This document shows positions 16,563 to 25,110 of a stretch of DNA of 64,000 bases, one piece after another. Position 1 is the first letter of the stretch. Each line of letters starts with the position of its first letter. The DNA lies in the NCBI RefSeq assembly GCF_006717095.1, contig NZ_VFQE01000002.1:62001-126000 (forward strand). Reading direction: 5' to 3'. Source of the stretch: Blastococcus colisei (lineage in GTDB: Bacteria > Actinomycetota > Actinomycetes > Mycobacteriales > Geodermatophilaceae). Under the pieces are notes generated by a model. That model ran no database searches. It was given only the letters and a program-made list of their open reading frames with translations, and was not told where the DNA came from. Position numbers and translations under genes: made by a program.

Positions 16563-17000
16563 TGTGCCGACTGCTACGTGCCGCGTCGCAAGGGGTACGC
16601 CAATCCCATCACGGTGTTCACCAACGTCGACGACTTCGTCGCGGCCGGGTACGAGGTGCACCTGAACCTCTCCCCCGTCGTCCTGCGGGACGGGTGGGAG
16701 GCGGACTGGACGGCGCTGCTGCGGCAGCTCGACGACGTGCTCTCCCCCGTTGCCAAGCGGCAGGCCGCCGCGGAGGTCATCCTGCTCACGCACAACCGCG
16801 ACCTGCACGAGGTGAACCTCGGCTGGCATCCCCGGGCCGAGGAGCTGCTCTGGCGCCCGGAGATCCAGCAGCCGAAGCGCAGCGGGAACGGCCAGGAGAA
16901 CGTCCGCTACCGGAACGACGTCAAGCGGGCCGGCGTCGCGCGGCTGCAGTTGCTGATCGCGGCCCACGCGCCGTGGCTCACCGTGCGTTACGCCTTCTGA
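16563..17000 (+). pseudogene. Spore photoproduct lyase-like radical SAM gene, 3' fragment
   Basis: The in-frame sequence resumes with CADCYVPRRKGYANPITVF, which supplies the second and third cysteines of the iron-sulfur motif begun at 12486. It ends with ENVRYRNDVKRAGVARLQLL and WLTVRYAF, the usual C-terminus of this family. The fragment is 145 codons. After TNV it jumps directly to DDFVAAGYEVHLNLSPVVL. From memory of SplB proteins (about 340 residues), 80-100 residues of the central barrel should lie between these two motifs. So this half carries a large internal in-frame deletion in addition to the insertion, and the lyase cannot be functional. Confidence 0.85.
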
Positions 17001-17111
17001 GTCGCCTCGTTGACATGGCGACATGTCGACACTTCGTCGCCGCCCGCTGACGAACCGTATGCGACCCTGTTCCTCCAGCCCAGGCCGACCAGCGGGGGGA
17101 GACCGGCACCC

Positions 17112-18782
17112 ATGCTGAACCCCGCCTTGCCCGCACACGCGCTGCTCGAGGCCCTGCCCGACACGGTCGTCGTCGCCGACGCCGCCGGCCGCATCTCCTA
17201 CATCAACCCGGCGGTCTCCACCCTGCTCGGTCACGATCCGGCGGACCTCCTCGGCCGGCCGTTGACGGTCCTGATGCCCGAGCGCTTCCGCGGCGCCCAC
17301 GGCGCCGGCTTCTCCCGATTCCGGCTCACCGGGCAGGGCGAGCTGGTCGGCGCCACCACCCAGGTCCCCGCCCTGCACGCCAGCGGCCGGGAGATCGCGA
17401 TCGACCTCACCCTCGCCAGGCTCGACCCGGCACCCGGGAGCGGGGCGGACGCGGCGGTGGTGGTCGCGGTCCTCCGCGACGCCGCCACGACGATCCTGCT
17501 GGAGCGGCAGCTGCAGGTCAGCCGGTACCTGACCGCGACGCTCCGCGTCACCGCGGCCCTCACCCAGGCGCCGGACTCCGACGTGGCCTTCCAGCAGCTC
17601 CTGCCGACGCTCTGCACCGAGCTCGACTGGGACGCCGCGGCGCTCTGGGAGCCCGTGAGCGAAGGCGGCCGTCTGGTGCACGCCGGCACCTGGACCGCCC
17701 TCGGCGAGTCCGTCCCCGCCCTGGCCGCCGCCGCGCTGGGGCGCACGTTCGCCCGGGGCGAGGGCCTGCCGGGCCTGGCCTGGCAGGAACGCGCACCCGT
17801 CGTCATCGACGACCTCTGGACCGATCCACGCTTCCTCCGTCCGGACGCCGCCCGGGCCGACATCCTCCGCACCGGCGTGGCGTTCCCCGTCATGAGCGGA
17901 GACACCCTGCTCGCGGTCTGCGAGCTCTTCTCGCACGAGCAGCGGGCGGTCCCGTTCGAGCTCCTGGACGTGCTGGCCCACGCCGGCCGGCAGATCGGCC
18001 AGTTCCTCGCCCGCCTGCGCGCCGAGTCGGAGGTGCGGGGATTGGCCGACACGCTCCAGCGGAGCCTCCTGCCCTCGCACCTGCCCACGATCCCGGGCGT
18101 CCGGCTGGCGGCCCGTTACCGCCCCGGCGGCGGCTCGGGCCTCGTGGGTGGCGACACCTACGACGTCATGCCGCTGCCCGACGGCCGGTGGATGGTGCTG
18201 ATCGCCGACGTGTGCGGCACCGGGGCCGAGGCGGCGGCGGTCACGGCGCTGACCCGGCACACGGCGCGGGCAGCAGCGTCGGCGGGCAGCCCTGGAGAGG
18301 TGCTGGGTGCGGTCAACACCGCTCTGCTGCAGCAGCAGTCCACCGGCCCGCTCCGCTTCGTCACCGCCTGCTGCCTCGTGCTGGAACCCGCAGAGCGGGG
18401 ATACCGGGTGCGGGTCAGCGTCGCCGGCCATCCGCTCCCCCTGCTGCGTTCGCCCGACGGCTCGGTGACCGAGGTCGGTGCGCCCGGCCGGCCGCTCGGC
18501 ATCGATGCCGACGTCGACGTCGACGAGGCGCTCGTCGTCGTGCCGCGCGGGGCGACGCTGGTGCTCTACACCGACGGCGTCACCGAGGCGCGCGACGACT
18601 CCGGAGTCCAGTTCGGCGAGGACGGCCTGATCCGCCTGCTCGAGGGGCTGCCGTCGGGAGACGCCGAGACCACCGTCGACACGGTCGCCGCCGCCGTCGA
18701 ACGGCAGCTGCTCGGGTCCCGGCACGAGGCCGACGACCTCGCCGTCCTCGCACTGGCAGTGCCGTCGGCTCAGCCGGTCTGA
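17112..18782 (+). CDS. PAS-GAF-SpoIIE serine phosphatase (RsbU/RsbP-like)
   Basis: This is a 556-residue sensor phosphatase. A PAS domain (about 10-120; LPDTVVVADAAGRISYINPA, then LGRPLTVLMPERFR) is followed by a GAF domain (about 145-310). A SpoIIE/PP2C-type domain (about 340-550) has the metal-binding GLVGGDTYDVM, LIADVCGTGAEA, VLYTDGVTEARD and EADDLAVLAL. Such proteins dephosphorylate anti-anti-sigma factors and so switch general-stress sigma factors. ATG 17112 is preceded by GGGGGGAGAC. No anti-sigma partner lies nearby. The 3' end overlaps the convergent DUF6766 gene by 13 bp. Confidence 0.88.
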   Translation: MLNPALPAHALLEALPDTVVVADAAGRISYINPAVSTLLGHDPADLLGRPLTVLMPERFRGAHGAGFSRFRLTGQGELVGATTQVPALHASGREIAIDLTLARLDPAPGSGADAAVVVAVLRDAATTILLERQLQVSRYLTATLRVTAALTQAPDSDVAFQQLLPTLCTELDWDAAALWEPVSEGGRLVHAGTWTALGESVPALAAAALGRTFARGEGLPGLAWQERAPVVIDDLWTDPRFLRPDAARADILRTGVAFPVMSGDTLLAVCELFSHEQRAVPFELLDVLAHAGRQIGQFLARLRAESEVRGLADTLQRSLLPSHLPTIPGVRLAARYRPGGGSGLVGGDTYDVMPLPDGRWMVLIADVCGTGAEAAAVTALTRHTARAAASAGSPGEVLGAVNTALLQQQSTGPLRFVTACCLVLEPAERGYRVRVSVAGHPLPLLRSPDGSVTEVGAPGRPLGIDADVDVDEALVVVPRGATLVLYTDGVTEARDDSGVQFGEDGLIRLLEGLPSGDAETTVDTVAAAVERQLLGSRHEADDLAVLALAVPSAQPV

Positions 18783-19453
18783 CCGGTGTCGTGGTGGGCG
18801 GCCCCCACAGGCTTGGACTCCGGCGAACCCCGCTGGCGGAGGTAGACGCTGAAGATGGCCATCGACCCCACGGCGAGCATCTCCGACTGCCAGTTCTGCA
18901 GTGTCCGGTTCCAGAACTCGGCCTGCCCCAGGTAGCCGACCCAGCTCACCGGGTCCTCGCGACCCATCAGCTGCTCGTTGTTGAAGGCCGACCAGCCCGC
19001 CACCGAGGAGGCCGCCCAGGTGAGCAGGAACAGGGTGCCCATGACGACGCCGAGCGAGCGGGAGAAGAGCGCCGTCCGCACCCCACCGGCACGGGCCCAT
19101 GCCGGGGAATCCTTCCGCAGGTGCTTGCCCAGGCTCTGCTGCTCGTCGGACTCCCGGCCGACCTTGTGCGGCTCCTTGGACTCCGCGGAACCCAGCTGGA
19201 CCAGCCAGACGGTCGCGAAGACGTAGAGGAAGAACTGCAGGTACTCCGACTGCCAGTTCTCCATCACGTCGACGGCGAACGACGACGAGGTGACGAACCG
19301 GGCCAGCGAGATCGGTTCCAGCCCCTCCGACAGCCGGTGGTCGTTGACGTCGGCCACGCCGGCGAAGGCCTGGCCGACGAGGCTGGCCAGGAACAGCCCG
19401 CCGAAGGCGAGGCTCAACCCGTTGAGGAACAGGAAGCGGCGCACGCCCGTCAC
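18770..19453 (-). CDS. DUF6766-like membrane protein with internal repeat
   Basis: A 227-residue protein with four hydrophobic segments falls into two related halves. Half one has ENWQSEYLQFFLYVFATVWL then LVQLGSAESKEPHKVG; half two has QNWQSEMLAVGSMAIFSVYL then RQRGSPESKPVG. The repeated NWQSE-x-L and ESK-P-VG blocks suggest an old duplication. It resembles proteins annotated DUF6766; the function is unknown. The GTG start overlaps the stop of the 30-residue peptide gene (GTGA), so it is the last gene of a coupled three-gene operon. Confidence 0.75.
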   Translation of the reverse strand: MTGVRRFLFLNGLSLAFGGLFLASLVGQAFAGVADVNDHRLSEGLEPISLARFVTSSSFAVDVMENWQSEYLQFFLYVFATVWLVQLGSAESKEPHKVGRESDEQQSLGKHLRKDSPAWARAGGVRTALFSRSLGVVMGTLFLLTWAASSVAGWSAFNNEQLMGREDPVSWVGYLGQAEFWNRTLQNWQSEMLAVGSMAIFSVYLRQRGSPESKPVGAAHHDTGQTG

Positions 19454-19542
19454 CGCCCCAGGAGGCCGATGAGGGTGAAGAACGCGATCCCGGCGAGGAT
19501 GACGGCCAGGTAGACCACGTAGACGGCCCGCACGCCCCTCAC
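19450..19542 (-). CDS. 30-residue single-pass membrane peptide
   Basis: A tiny gene encodes VRGVRAVYVVYLAVILAGIA followed by FFTLIGLLGR: a short basic start and one strong membrane helix. Its GTG overlaps the stop of the upstream lipoprotein gene, and its own stop overlaps the GTG of the DUF6766 gene, each by a GTGA junction. Such double coupling and the clean transmembrane sequence argue that it is translated. The function is unknown; it could assist the neighbouring four-helix protein. Confidence 0.65.
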   Translation of the reverse strand: MRGVRAVYVVYLAVILAGIAFFTLIGLLGR

Positions 19543-19925
19543 GACGCCTCCACGTCGCAGTCGTAGGGCAGGTCGGCGCCCTGCGGTGTGCAGGCCGCGG
19601 CGCTGACCCGCCAGCCGTCCGAGGTCCGGGTCAGGAAGAGGGTGTCGTCGGAGAGCTTCACCTGTGCCTCCTCGCCCCAGACCTCGATCGCGGTCACGTC
19701 GCCGGACCCGAGGGGCAACTCGGCGAGCACGTCGTCGCAGGGCCCGTCCTGCTGCACCGCGGCCAGCGTGGTGCTCGCCAGGAGTTCGCAGCGGGTCCCC
19801 GGATCGTCGTCGGCTCGCGCGAAGGTGGTCGCGAGGTCCTCCACCTCGTCGGCGGACAGGTCGCCGCAGCCGGTCAGCACCGCGACCGCCAGGGCCACGG
19901 TTGCAAGTCCGAAGCGAGTGGTCAC
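19539..19925 (-). CDS. Small secreted lipoprotein
   Basis: A 128-residue protein carries a lipoprotein signal peptide (TTRFGLATVALAVAVLTGC, lipobox Cys20). GAGAGGAG lies 6 nt before GTG 19925. The mature part has four further cysteines (TRCELL, GPCDDV, AACTPQ, YDCDVE) that could form two disulfides. It ends with a compact beta-rich region (AQVKLSDDTLFLTRTSDGW). No family recognised. It is first in a coupled operon with a 30-residue membrane peptide and a DUF6766 membrane protein. Confidence 0.75.
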   Translation of the reverse strand: MTTRFGLATVALAVAVLTGCGDLSADEVEDLATTFARADDDPGTRCELLASTTLAAVQQDGPCDDVLAELPLGSGDVTAIEVWGEEAQVKLSDDTLFLTRTSDGWRVSAAACTPQGADLPYDCDVEAS

Positions 19926-20038
19926 CGTTGACTCCTCTCCATCCCGTCGCAATGCGTGGTCGGCCGACTACCCAGCTCGGAGCGACGGACAAACGATCAT
20001 CCCCCGAACGGCGGACCCGTCGCGGCTACCGTGGCGGC

Positions 20039-21541
20039 GTGGCTCGGGTGGCGGTGGTCGGCGCAGGTGTGGGCGGGCTGTCGGCCGCGGCGCGGCTGGC
20101 CGCGGGCGGCCACTCCGTCACCGTGCTCGAGCAGGGGCAGGAAGTGGGCGGAAAGCTCGGCCGGTACGCACGCGACGGCCACGTGTTCGACACCGGCCCG
20201 AGCCTGGTGACCATGCCGCAGGTCTACCGCGACCTGTTCGACTCGACCGGCGGGCCCCTCGAGGAGGCCGTCGACCTCGTCCGCCTGGACCCCGCCGTCG
20301 CCTACCGGTTCGCTGACGGCGTCCGGCTCACCGTGCCCGGCGCCCCGTCGGAGATCCCGCAGGCCCTCACCGATGCCCTCGGCCAGGGGGCCGGTGCGCA
20401 GTGGTCGGCACTGCTGGACCGCGCGGCGGCGATGTGGCGGGCCAGCGAAGAACCCTTCCTCCGCCGACCGCTGCAGGGTGCGGCGACGCTCGCCCGCCTC
20501 GCGCGCAACCCCGCCGACGTCGCGACCATCGCCCCGTGGCAGACGCTGCGTGGGCTGGGGCAGCGGCAGCTGGACGACGCCCGCCTGCGGATGCTGCTGG
20601 ACCGCTACGCCACCTACTCCGGCTCCGACCCCCGGCGGGCTCCCGCGGTGCTGGCCACCGTCCCGTACGCCGAGCAGGCGTTCGGCTCCTGGTACGTCCG
20701 GGGCGGGTTGCACCGGCTGGCGTCGGCGGTCGCCGAGCGGGCCACGAGGAACGGCGCCGTGCTCCGTACCGGAACCCGTGTCCACCGGGTGCTCGTCGAG
20801 GGCGGCCGCGCCGCCGGGGTCGAGCTCGCCGGTGGTGAGCGCCTGCCCGCCGACGTCGTCGTCTCCGGCGTCGACGCCGCCGCGCTTTACGCCGACCTGC
20901 TGCCCCCCGACCGGCGCACCCGCGGGATCCGCCGCGACCTGGCCCGGGTCACGCCGTCGCTCTCCGGCGTGGTCCTCCTGCTCGCGCTGCGGGGCCGGAC
21001 CCCGGGCCTGGCCCACCACACCGTGCTGTTCCCCGAGGACTACGACGCGGAGTTCGACGCCGTGTTCGGCACCGGTCGCTTTCAAGGCGCCCCCCGCCCG
21101 GTGGCCGACCCGACCGTCTACGTGAGCGCCCCGGACGACCCGGACCTGCGGCCGGACGAGGACAGCGAGTCGTGGTTCGTGCTGGTGAACGCGCCGCGGC
21201 ACGACCCCTCCGGCGGCGTCGACTGGGACCAGCCCGGCCTCGCCGCCCGCTACGCCGCGGAGCTCCTCGACGTGCTCGCCCGGCGCGGCCTCGACGTCCG
21301 CGACCGGCTGCGCTGGTGCGAGGTACGGACGCCGGCCGACCTCGCCCGCGAGACCGGCAGCGTGGGCGGGGCCATCTACGGCTCCTCGAGCAACGGCACC
21401 CGGGCGGCCTTCCTGCGTCCGGCGAACGCCTCCCCGGTGCCGGGCCTGTTCCTGGTCGGCGGCTCGTCCCACCCGGGGGGCGGCCTCCCCCTCGTGGCGC
21501 TCTCCGCGGAGATCGTCGCGGATCTCGTCGGTCCGGCCTGA
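20039..21541 (+). CDS. Carotenoid/phytoene desaturase-type FAD oxidoreductase (CrtI family)
   Basis: The 500-residue flavoprotein begins with the dinucleotide-binding motif VAVVGAGVGGLSAAARLA, continues with the CrtI-type EVGGKLGRYARDGHVFDTGP, and ends with the family C-terminus GLFLVGGSSHPGGGLPLVAL. Members introduce or isomerise double bonds in carotenoids (CrtI, CrtN, CrtD, CrtO). The exact step is not deducible. No other carotenoid gene is certain nearby; the convergent methyltransferase 7 nt away could be one. The GTG start lies 6 nt after TACCGT (20027-20032) with no ribosome site, so a leaderless mRNA is likely. Confidence 0.85.
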   Translation: MARVAVVGAGVGGLSAAARLAAGGHSVTVLEQGQEVGGKLGRYARDGHVFDTGPSLVTMPQVYRDLFDSTGGPLEEAVDLVRLDPAVAYRFADGVRLTVPGAPSEIPQALTDALGQGAGAQWSALLDRAAAMWRASEEPFLRRPLQGAATLARLARNPADVATIAPWQTLRGLGQRQLDDARLRMLLDRYATYSGSDPRRAPAVLATVPYAEQAFGSWYVRGGLHRLASAVAERATRNGAVLRTGTRVHRVLVEGGRAAGVELAGGERLPADVVVSGVDAAALYADLLPPDRRTRGIRRDLARVTPSLSGVVLLLALRGRTPGLAHHTVLFPEDYDAEFDAVFGTGRFQGAPRPVADPTVYVSAPDDPDLRPDEDSESWFVLVNAPRHDPSGGVDWDQPGLAARYAAELLDVLARRGLDVRDRLRWCEVRTPADLARETGSVGGAIYGSSSNGTRAAFLRPANASPVPGLFLVGGSSHPGGGLPLVALSAEIVADLVGPA

Positions 21542-21547
21542 CGACCC

Positions 21548-22585
21548 TCAGCCGGGGACGGTAGCCGTGACGGTGACCACCGGAGCGCCCGGCGCGACCG
21601 CACGGGGCGTGTCCGCGCGGAAGCCTGCCTCCGTCAGCTGCCCGACGAGCCCAGCGACGTCGGTGATCGCCATGTGTCCGTCCCCCTGGCAGCGCAGGAG
21701 CAGGTCGAGGTGCCGGCTGAAGAACTGCCGGGTGGCCACGGTCGAGACCAGGAACAGCACTCCTTCAGGGGCCAGCAGGCCGGCGATCTCGCGCAGCAGC
21801 GGAACACGCTCAGCCATCGGCAGGTAGTAGATGACGTTCGCCAGGAGCGCGAAGTCGAACGTGTCGGCGAGCGGGCCGGTCCGGCCACCGGCAGGTTGCC
21901 GCACGTCGGCCTGCAGAACGGTGGCCCGCCCGGTGAGACCGCGCTCGTGCAGCGTCCGCCCGGCCAGTGCGGCGGCACCCTCGTCGAGGTCGACACCGAC
22001 GCCCTGGGCCTCCGGGGCAGCGTCCAGCATGGCCGCGAGCTCCAGCCCGGCCCCGCAGCCGATGTCGAGCACCCGGAGGGGACGGCGCTCCCGGACAGTG
22101 CGCGTGAGCTCGTGCATGACGAGCGGCTCCATGGCGGCCGACAGCCGCGCGATGAGCGGTCCCTGGTCGGCCATGTCCCGGCAACGCGGGCCGCCGCCGA
22201 GCATCGCGGCCGTCTGCCGGTAGGGAGCGGTGTGCAGCCCGGCGAAAGCCTCGTAGCCCGCGCGGACCACGTCGTCGTCGACGAGCGCCCGCCCGCGGGC
22301 AGTGAGGTGCCACGGCCGGTCCTCGCCGCGGCTCAACAGCCCGACCGAGACCGTGACGCGCAGGAAGGCGAGGAGCAGGGCCTCGTCGACGGCGCCGAGC
22401 TCACGGGCGAGCTCTTCGGTGGTCGCGTCGCCGCCGGCCAGGACATCGAGCAGGCCGGTGTGCACCGCGGCCGCGCCCACGTTGACGCGGACCGCGGCCA
22501 GTCCGTCCCGGGTCGCCCGGATCCGCGCCAGCGGGTTGCCCCCCGACGCCACCTTCCACAGGGCTCCGGCGTTGACCATCGACAT
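21548..22585 (-). CDS. SAM-dependent methyltransferase with winged-helix dimerisation domain
   Basis: This 345-residue protein has an N-terminal winged-helix region (about 30-110; DATTEELARELGAVDEALLL), as in O-methyltransferases of the CrtF/COMT type. A class I SAM-binding domain follows with VLDIGCGAGLELAAM and the second-strand acid GVGVDLDEG. The substrate is unknown; a hydroxylated carotenoid is one possibility because the convergent gene is CrtI-like. ATG 22585 is preceded by GGGAGTCC, so the longer in-frame start at 22621 is rejected. The opposite flank is the broken DinB gene. Confidence 0.78.
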   Translation of the reverse strand: MSMVNAGALWKVASGGNPLARIRATRDGLAAVRVNVGAAAVHTGLLDVLAGGDATTEELARELGAVDEALLLAFLRVTVSVGLLSRGEDRPWHLTARGRALVDDDVVRAGYEAFAGLHTAPYRQTAAMLGGGPRCRDMADQGPLIARLSAAMEPLVMHELTRTVRERRPLRVLDIGCGAGLELAAMLDAAPEAQGVGVDLDEGAAALAGRTLHERGLTGRATVLQADVRQPAGGRTGPLADTFDFALLANVIYYLPMAERVPLLREIAGLLAPEGVLFLVSTVATRQFFSRHLDLLLRCQGDGHMAITDVAGLVGQLTEAGFRADTPRAVAPGAPVVTVTATVPG

Positions 22586-22659
22586 GTGCGGACTCCCTGC
22601 AGCGGCCGTTCCTTCCGACACTGTGGCGGCTCGGCTTCGTGGATGCCAGGGTCGGGCGC

Positions 22660-23172
22660 GTGCGCACCGATCCGCCGGACTCCGGCCCCGAACGCGACCT
22701 GCTGGCCGCCTAACTCGACTACCAGCGCGAGACGGTCCTGCTCAAGACCGACGGCCTGACCGCCGAGCAGCTCGTCCGGACGATTTCGTCGTCGTCCCTG
22801 ACCCTGGCCGGGCTGCTCAACCACCTGGCGCTGGTCGAGGACACCTGGTTTCGCGTGCGCTTCGCCGGCCTCCCCGCGCACGAGCTCTGGGCTGGGCACG
22901 ACTGGAATGCCGATCGGGACATGGAGTTCCGCACCGCGCACGACCTCGCTCCCGAAGAGCTCCGGGTCCGGTACGCGGATGCGTGCGCCCGCAGCCGGGT
23001 GGTCGTCGGAGGCGCGGAGAGCATGGATCAGCTGTCCGCCGGGATGTCCCGGCACACCGGCCGGCGCTGGGACCTGCGGTGGGTCCTGCTGCACATGATC
23101 GAGGAGACGGCGCGCCACGCCGGCCACGCCGACCTGCTGCGCGAGGCCATCGACGGGACGACCGGCGAGTAG
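22660..23172 (+). pseudogene. DinB-family protein gene with an in-frame stop
   Basis: From GTG 22660 the frame reads the usual DinB/DUF664 start (RTDPPDSGPERDLLAA), hits TAA at 22711-22713, and goes on as LDYQRETVLLKTDGLTAEQL and LLNHLALVEDTWFRVRFAG. It ends with RWVLLHMIEETARHAGHADL. The stop sits where relatives often have Tyr (a TAC-to-TAA change fits). The metal-type histidines (NHLALVED, HMIEETARHAGH) are present. Either it is a recent nonsense pseudogene, a read error, or translation restarts downstream (GTG 22855), which would remove the first helix. Confidence 0.75.
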
Positions 23173-23191
23173 CCGCGGTGAGGGCGGCCGG

Positions 23192-24730
23192 CTACCGGCC
23201 GCCCTCCACCGATGAGTCCAGGACCGTCTCGACCCGGTCGACCGGTGCCCCTGCCTCCAGCCAGTGCAGGAGGGTGCGCGCGCCGAAACCCGTGCCGCCC
23301 TTGACCACCTCGGCGTCGTCGGAGCCGGCCCGCGCCGGCCCCGCCACGTCCAGGTGCGCCCACGGCAGGTCGCCGGCGAACGGTCGCAGGAACAGTGCGG
23401 CCGTGGTGCCGCCCGGACCGCCGGGGGCGTTGTTGGCGTCGGCCACCGCGCTGTCGAGCAGGTCGGTGTGCTCCTCGAGCAGCGGCATCCGCCACGCGGG
23501 CTCACCCGCCTGCGCCCCCGCCGTGCGCAGCGCGTCCGCGAGCCCGTCGGTCGTGGCGAACAGCCCGGCCGTCTTCACGCCGAGGGCGACCTTCATCGCC
23601 CCGGTCAGCGTCGCGATGTCGACGAGCACCGTCGCACCGAGTTCCAGGCGCGCGTACGCGAGCCCGTCGGCCAGGACCATGCGGCCCTCGGCGTCGGTGT
23701 TGAGCACCTCGGTGGTCCGCCCGCCGACGTGCCGGACGACGTCGGCCGGCCGGTAGGAGGAGCCGGAGACGGCGTTCTCCGCCGCGGGGACCACCGCCGT
23801 CACCGCGATGGGCAGCTCCAGCCGGGCGACGGCGTCGACGACCGCCAGTACAGCGGCACCGCCGGCCATGTCGGTCTTCATCTCGCGCATGCCGGCGTTG
23901 GGCTTGATCGAGAGCCCGCCGGTGTCGAAGGTGATCCCCTTGCCGACCAGGACCGGGTGCGCAGGCGGTGCCTCCGGGTGGCGGTAGCTCGCCACCACGA
24001 CCCGCGGTGGGGACGCCGAGCCGCCCCCGACGGCCAGGACGCCGCCGAACCCGCCCGCGCGCAGCTCCTCCGGGCCGAGGACGTCCACCGTGACGTGCGG
24101 CCGGGACCCGAGCCGGTCGACCGCCTGCGCCGCCAGCCAGGCCGGGTTCTTCTCGTTGCTCGGGGTGTTGACCAGGTCTCGCGCCCAGGCCACCGCGTCC
24201 GCGGAGATCCGGCCGGCCTCTCCCGCGGCGACGACGGCCGGGTCGGTGGCATCGGCGGCGACCACGGTGACCGTCTCCAGCCGTGGGGGGTGCGGTCTGG
24301 ACAGCTTTCGGAACCGGTAGCCGGACAGCAGGGCGGCCTCGACCGCGGCGCGCACCTCGACCGCACCGGCCGGGGCGACGGTGCTGTCCAGGGGCAGGAC
24401 CAGCCGCCGCGCACCGTGCTCGGCCAGCGCCTGCGCGCGGCGGACCGCGGTGGCGACGTAGTTCCGGAGATCGGGGAGGGTGCCCGCCCCGACGCCCACG
24501 GCGACGACGCTGCGCGGCCGCCGCCCCGCGACCGGGATGGAGGTGTGCGTACCGGCCGACCCCTTGTTCCCGGTGTCGGCCAGGGCGCCGGTGAGCAGCT
24601 CGGGGCTGACCGGGGGCGCGGACGCCCCGTCCAGCCAGGGCGGCAGAGCGCCCCCGCTGCCCACCGGCACGGCGAGGACGTCGTCCGGGCCCAGGGTGGG
24701 GATCTCGGACAGGATCTCGACCCGCGGCAA
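23192..24730 (-). CDS. pepA: Leucyl aminopeptidase (M17, cytosol aminopeptidase)
   Basis: This 512-residue two-metal exopeptidase removes N-terminal residues, preferring Leu. The C-terminal catalytic domain has the metal- and substrate-binding motifs VGKGITFDTGGLSIKP and the family signature NTDAEGRMVLADGLAYA, plus MKTDMAGGAAV. The N-terminal domain is less conserved, as usual. The longest frame starts at a TTG (24730); the true start could be elsewhere. It shares direction with the DUF3117 gene 86 nt upstream. It functions in the cytosol in peptide turnover. Confidence 0.92.
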   Translation of the reverse strand: MPRVEILSEIPTLGPDDVLAVPVGSGGALPPWLDGASAPPVSPELLTGALADTGNKGSAGTHTSIPVAGRRPRSVVAVGVGAGTLPDLRNYVATAVRRAQALAEHGARRLVLPLDSTVAPAGAVEVRAAVEAALLSGYRFRKLSRPHPPRLETVTVVAADATDPAVVAAGEAGRISADAVAWARDLVNTPSNEKNPAWLAAQAVDRLGSRPHVTVDVLGPEELRAGGFGGVLAVGGGSASPPRVVVASYRHPEAPPAHPVLVGKGITFDTGGLSIKPNAGMREMKTDMAGGAAVLAVVDAVARLELPIAVTAVVPAAENAVSGSSYRPADVVRHVGGRTTEVLNTDAEGRMVLADGLAYARLELGATVLVDIATLTGAMKVALGVKTAGLFATTDGLADALRTAGAQAGEPAWRMPLLEEHTDLLDSAVADANNAPGGPGGTTAALFLRPFAGDLPWAHLDVAGPARAGSDDAEVVKGGTGFGARTLLHWLEAGAPVDRVETVLDSSVEGGR

Positions 24731-24816
24731 CGGCGCGGCCCCGGACGCCGGCGAGCTGCCGGCGGCCGGGGCCGTGTCGTTCGCGGGGCTGCCCGGGGGC
24801 AGGCTCGCGAACGTGT

Positions 24817-24984
24817 TCAGCTGGTCGCGCCCTTCAGTGCCTCCGAGAGCGCCGCCGCCTCGTCGGGCGACAACTCGACGACCAGGCGACCGCCCCCCTC
24901 GAGCGGTACGCGCATGACCAGGCCGCGCCCCTCCTTGGTCACTTCGAGGGGACCTTCACCCGTGCGCGGCTTCATGGCCGCCAT
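24817..24984 (-). CDS. DUF3117 small conserved actinobacterial protein
   Basis: A 55-residue protein (AAMKPRTGEGPLEVTKEGRG, VMRVPLEGGGRLVVELSPDE, AAALSEALKG) matches the DUF3117 family, which is nearly invariant in actinobacteria (Rv1211 in M. tuberculosis). GGAGG is 5 nt before ATG 24984, which fixes the start. The function is unknown. It lies next to the DNA glycosylase gene as in mycobacteria. Confidence 0.9.
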   Translation of the reverse strand: MAAMKPRTGEGPLEVTKEGRGLVMRVPLEGGGRLVVELSPDEAAALSEALKGATS

Positions 24985-25110
24985 GCGTGCCTCCTTCATC
25001 GGCCCACCACTCCCGCCGGGGCAGAAGTGGTGCGGCGTCCGTCGCTGCTGTGCGCTCTGCGCCAATGATCCCGTATGAGCCGCTTCCGTCCAACATGAGG
25101 TCCCCGCGGG

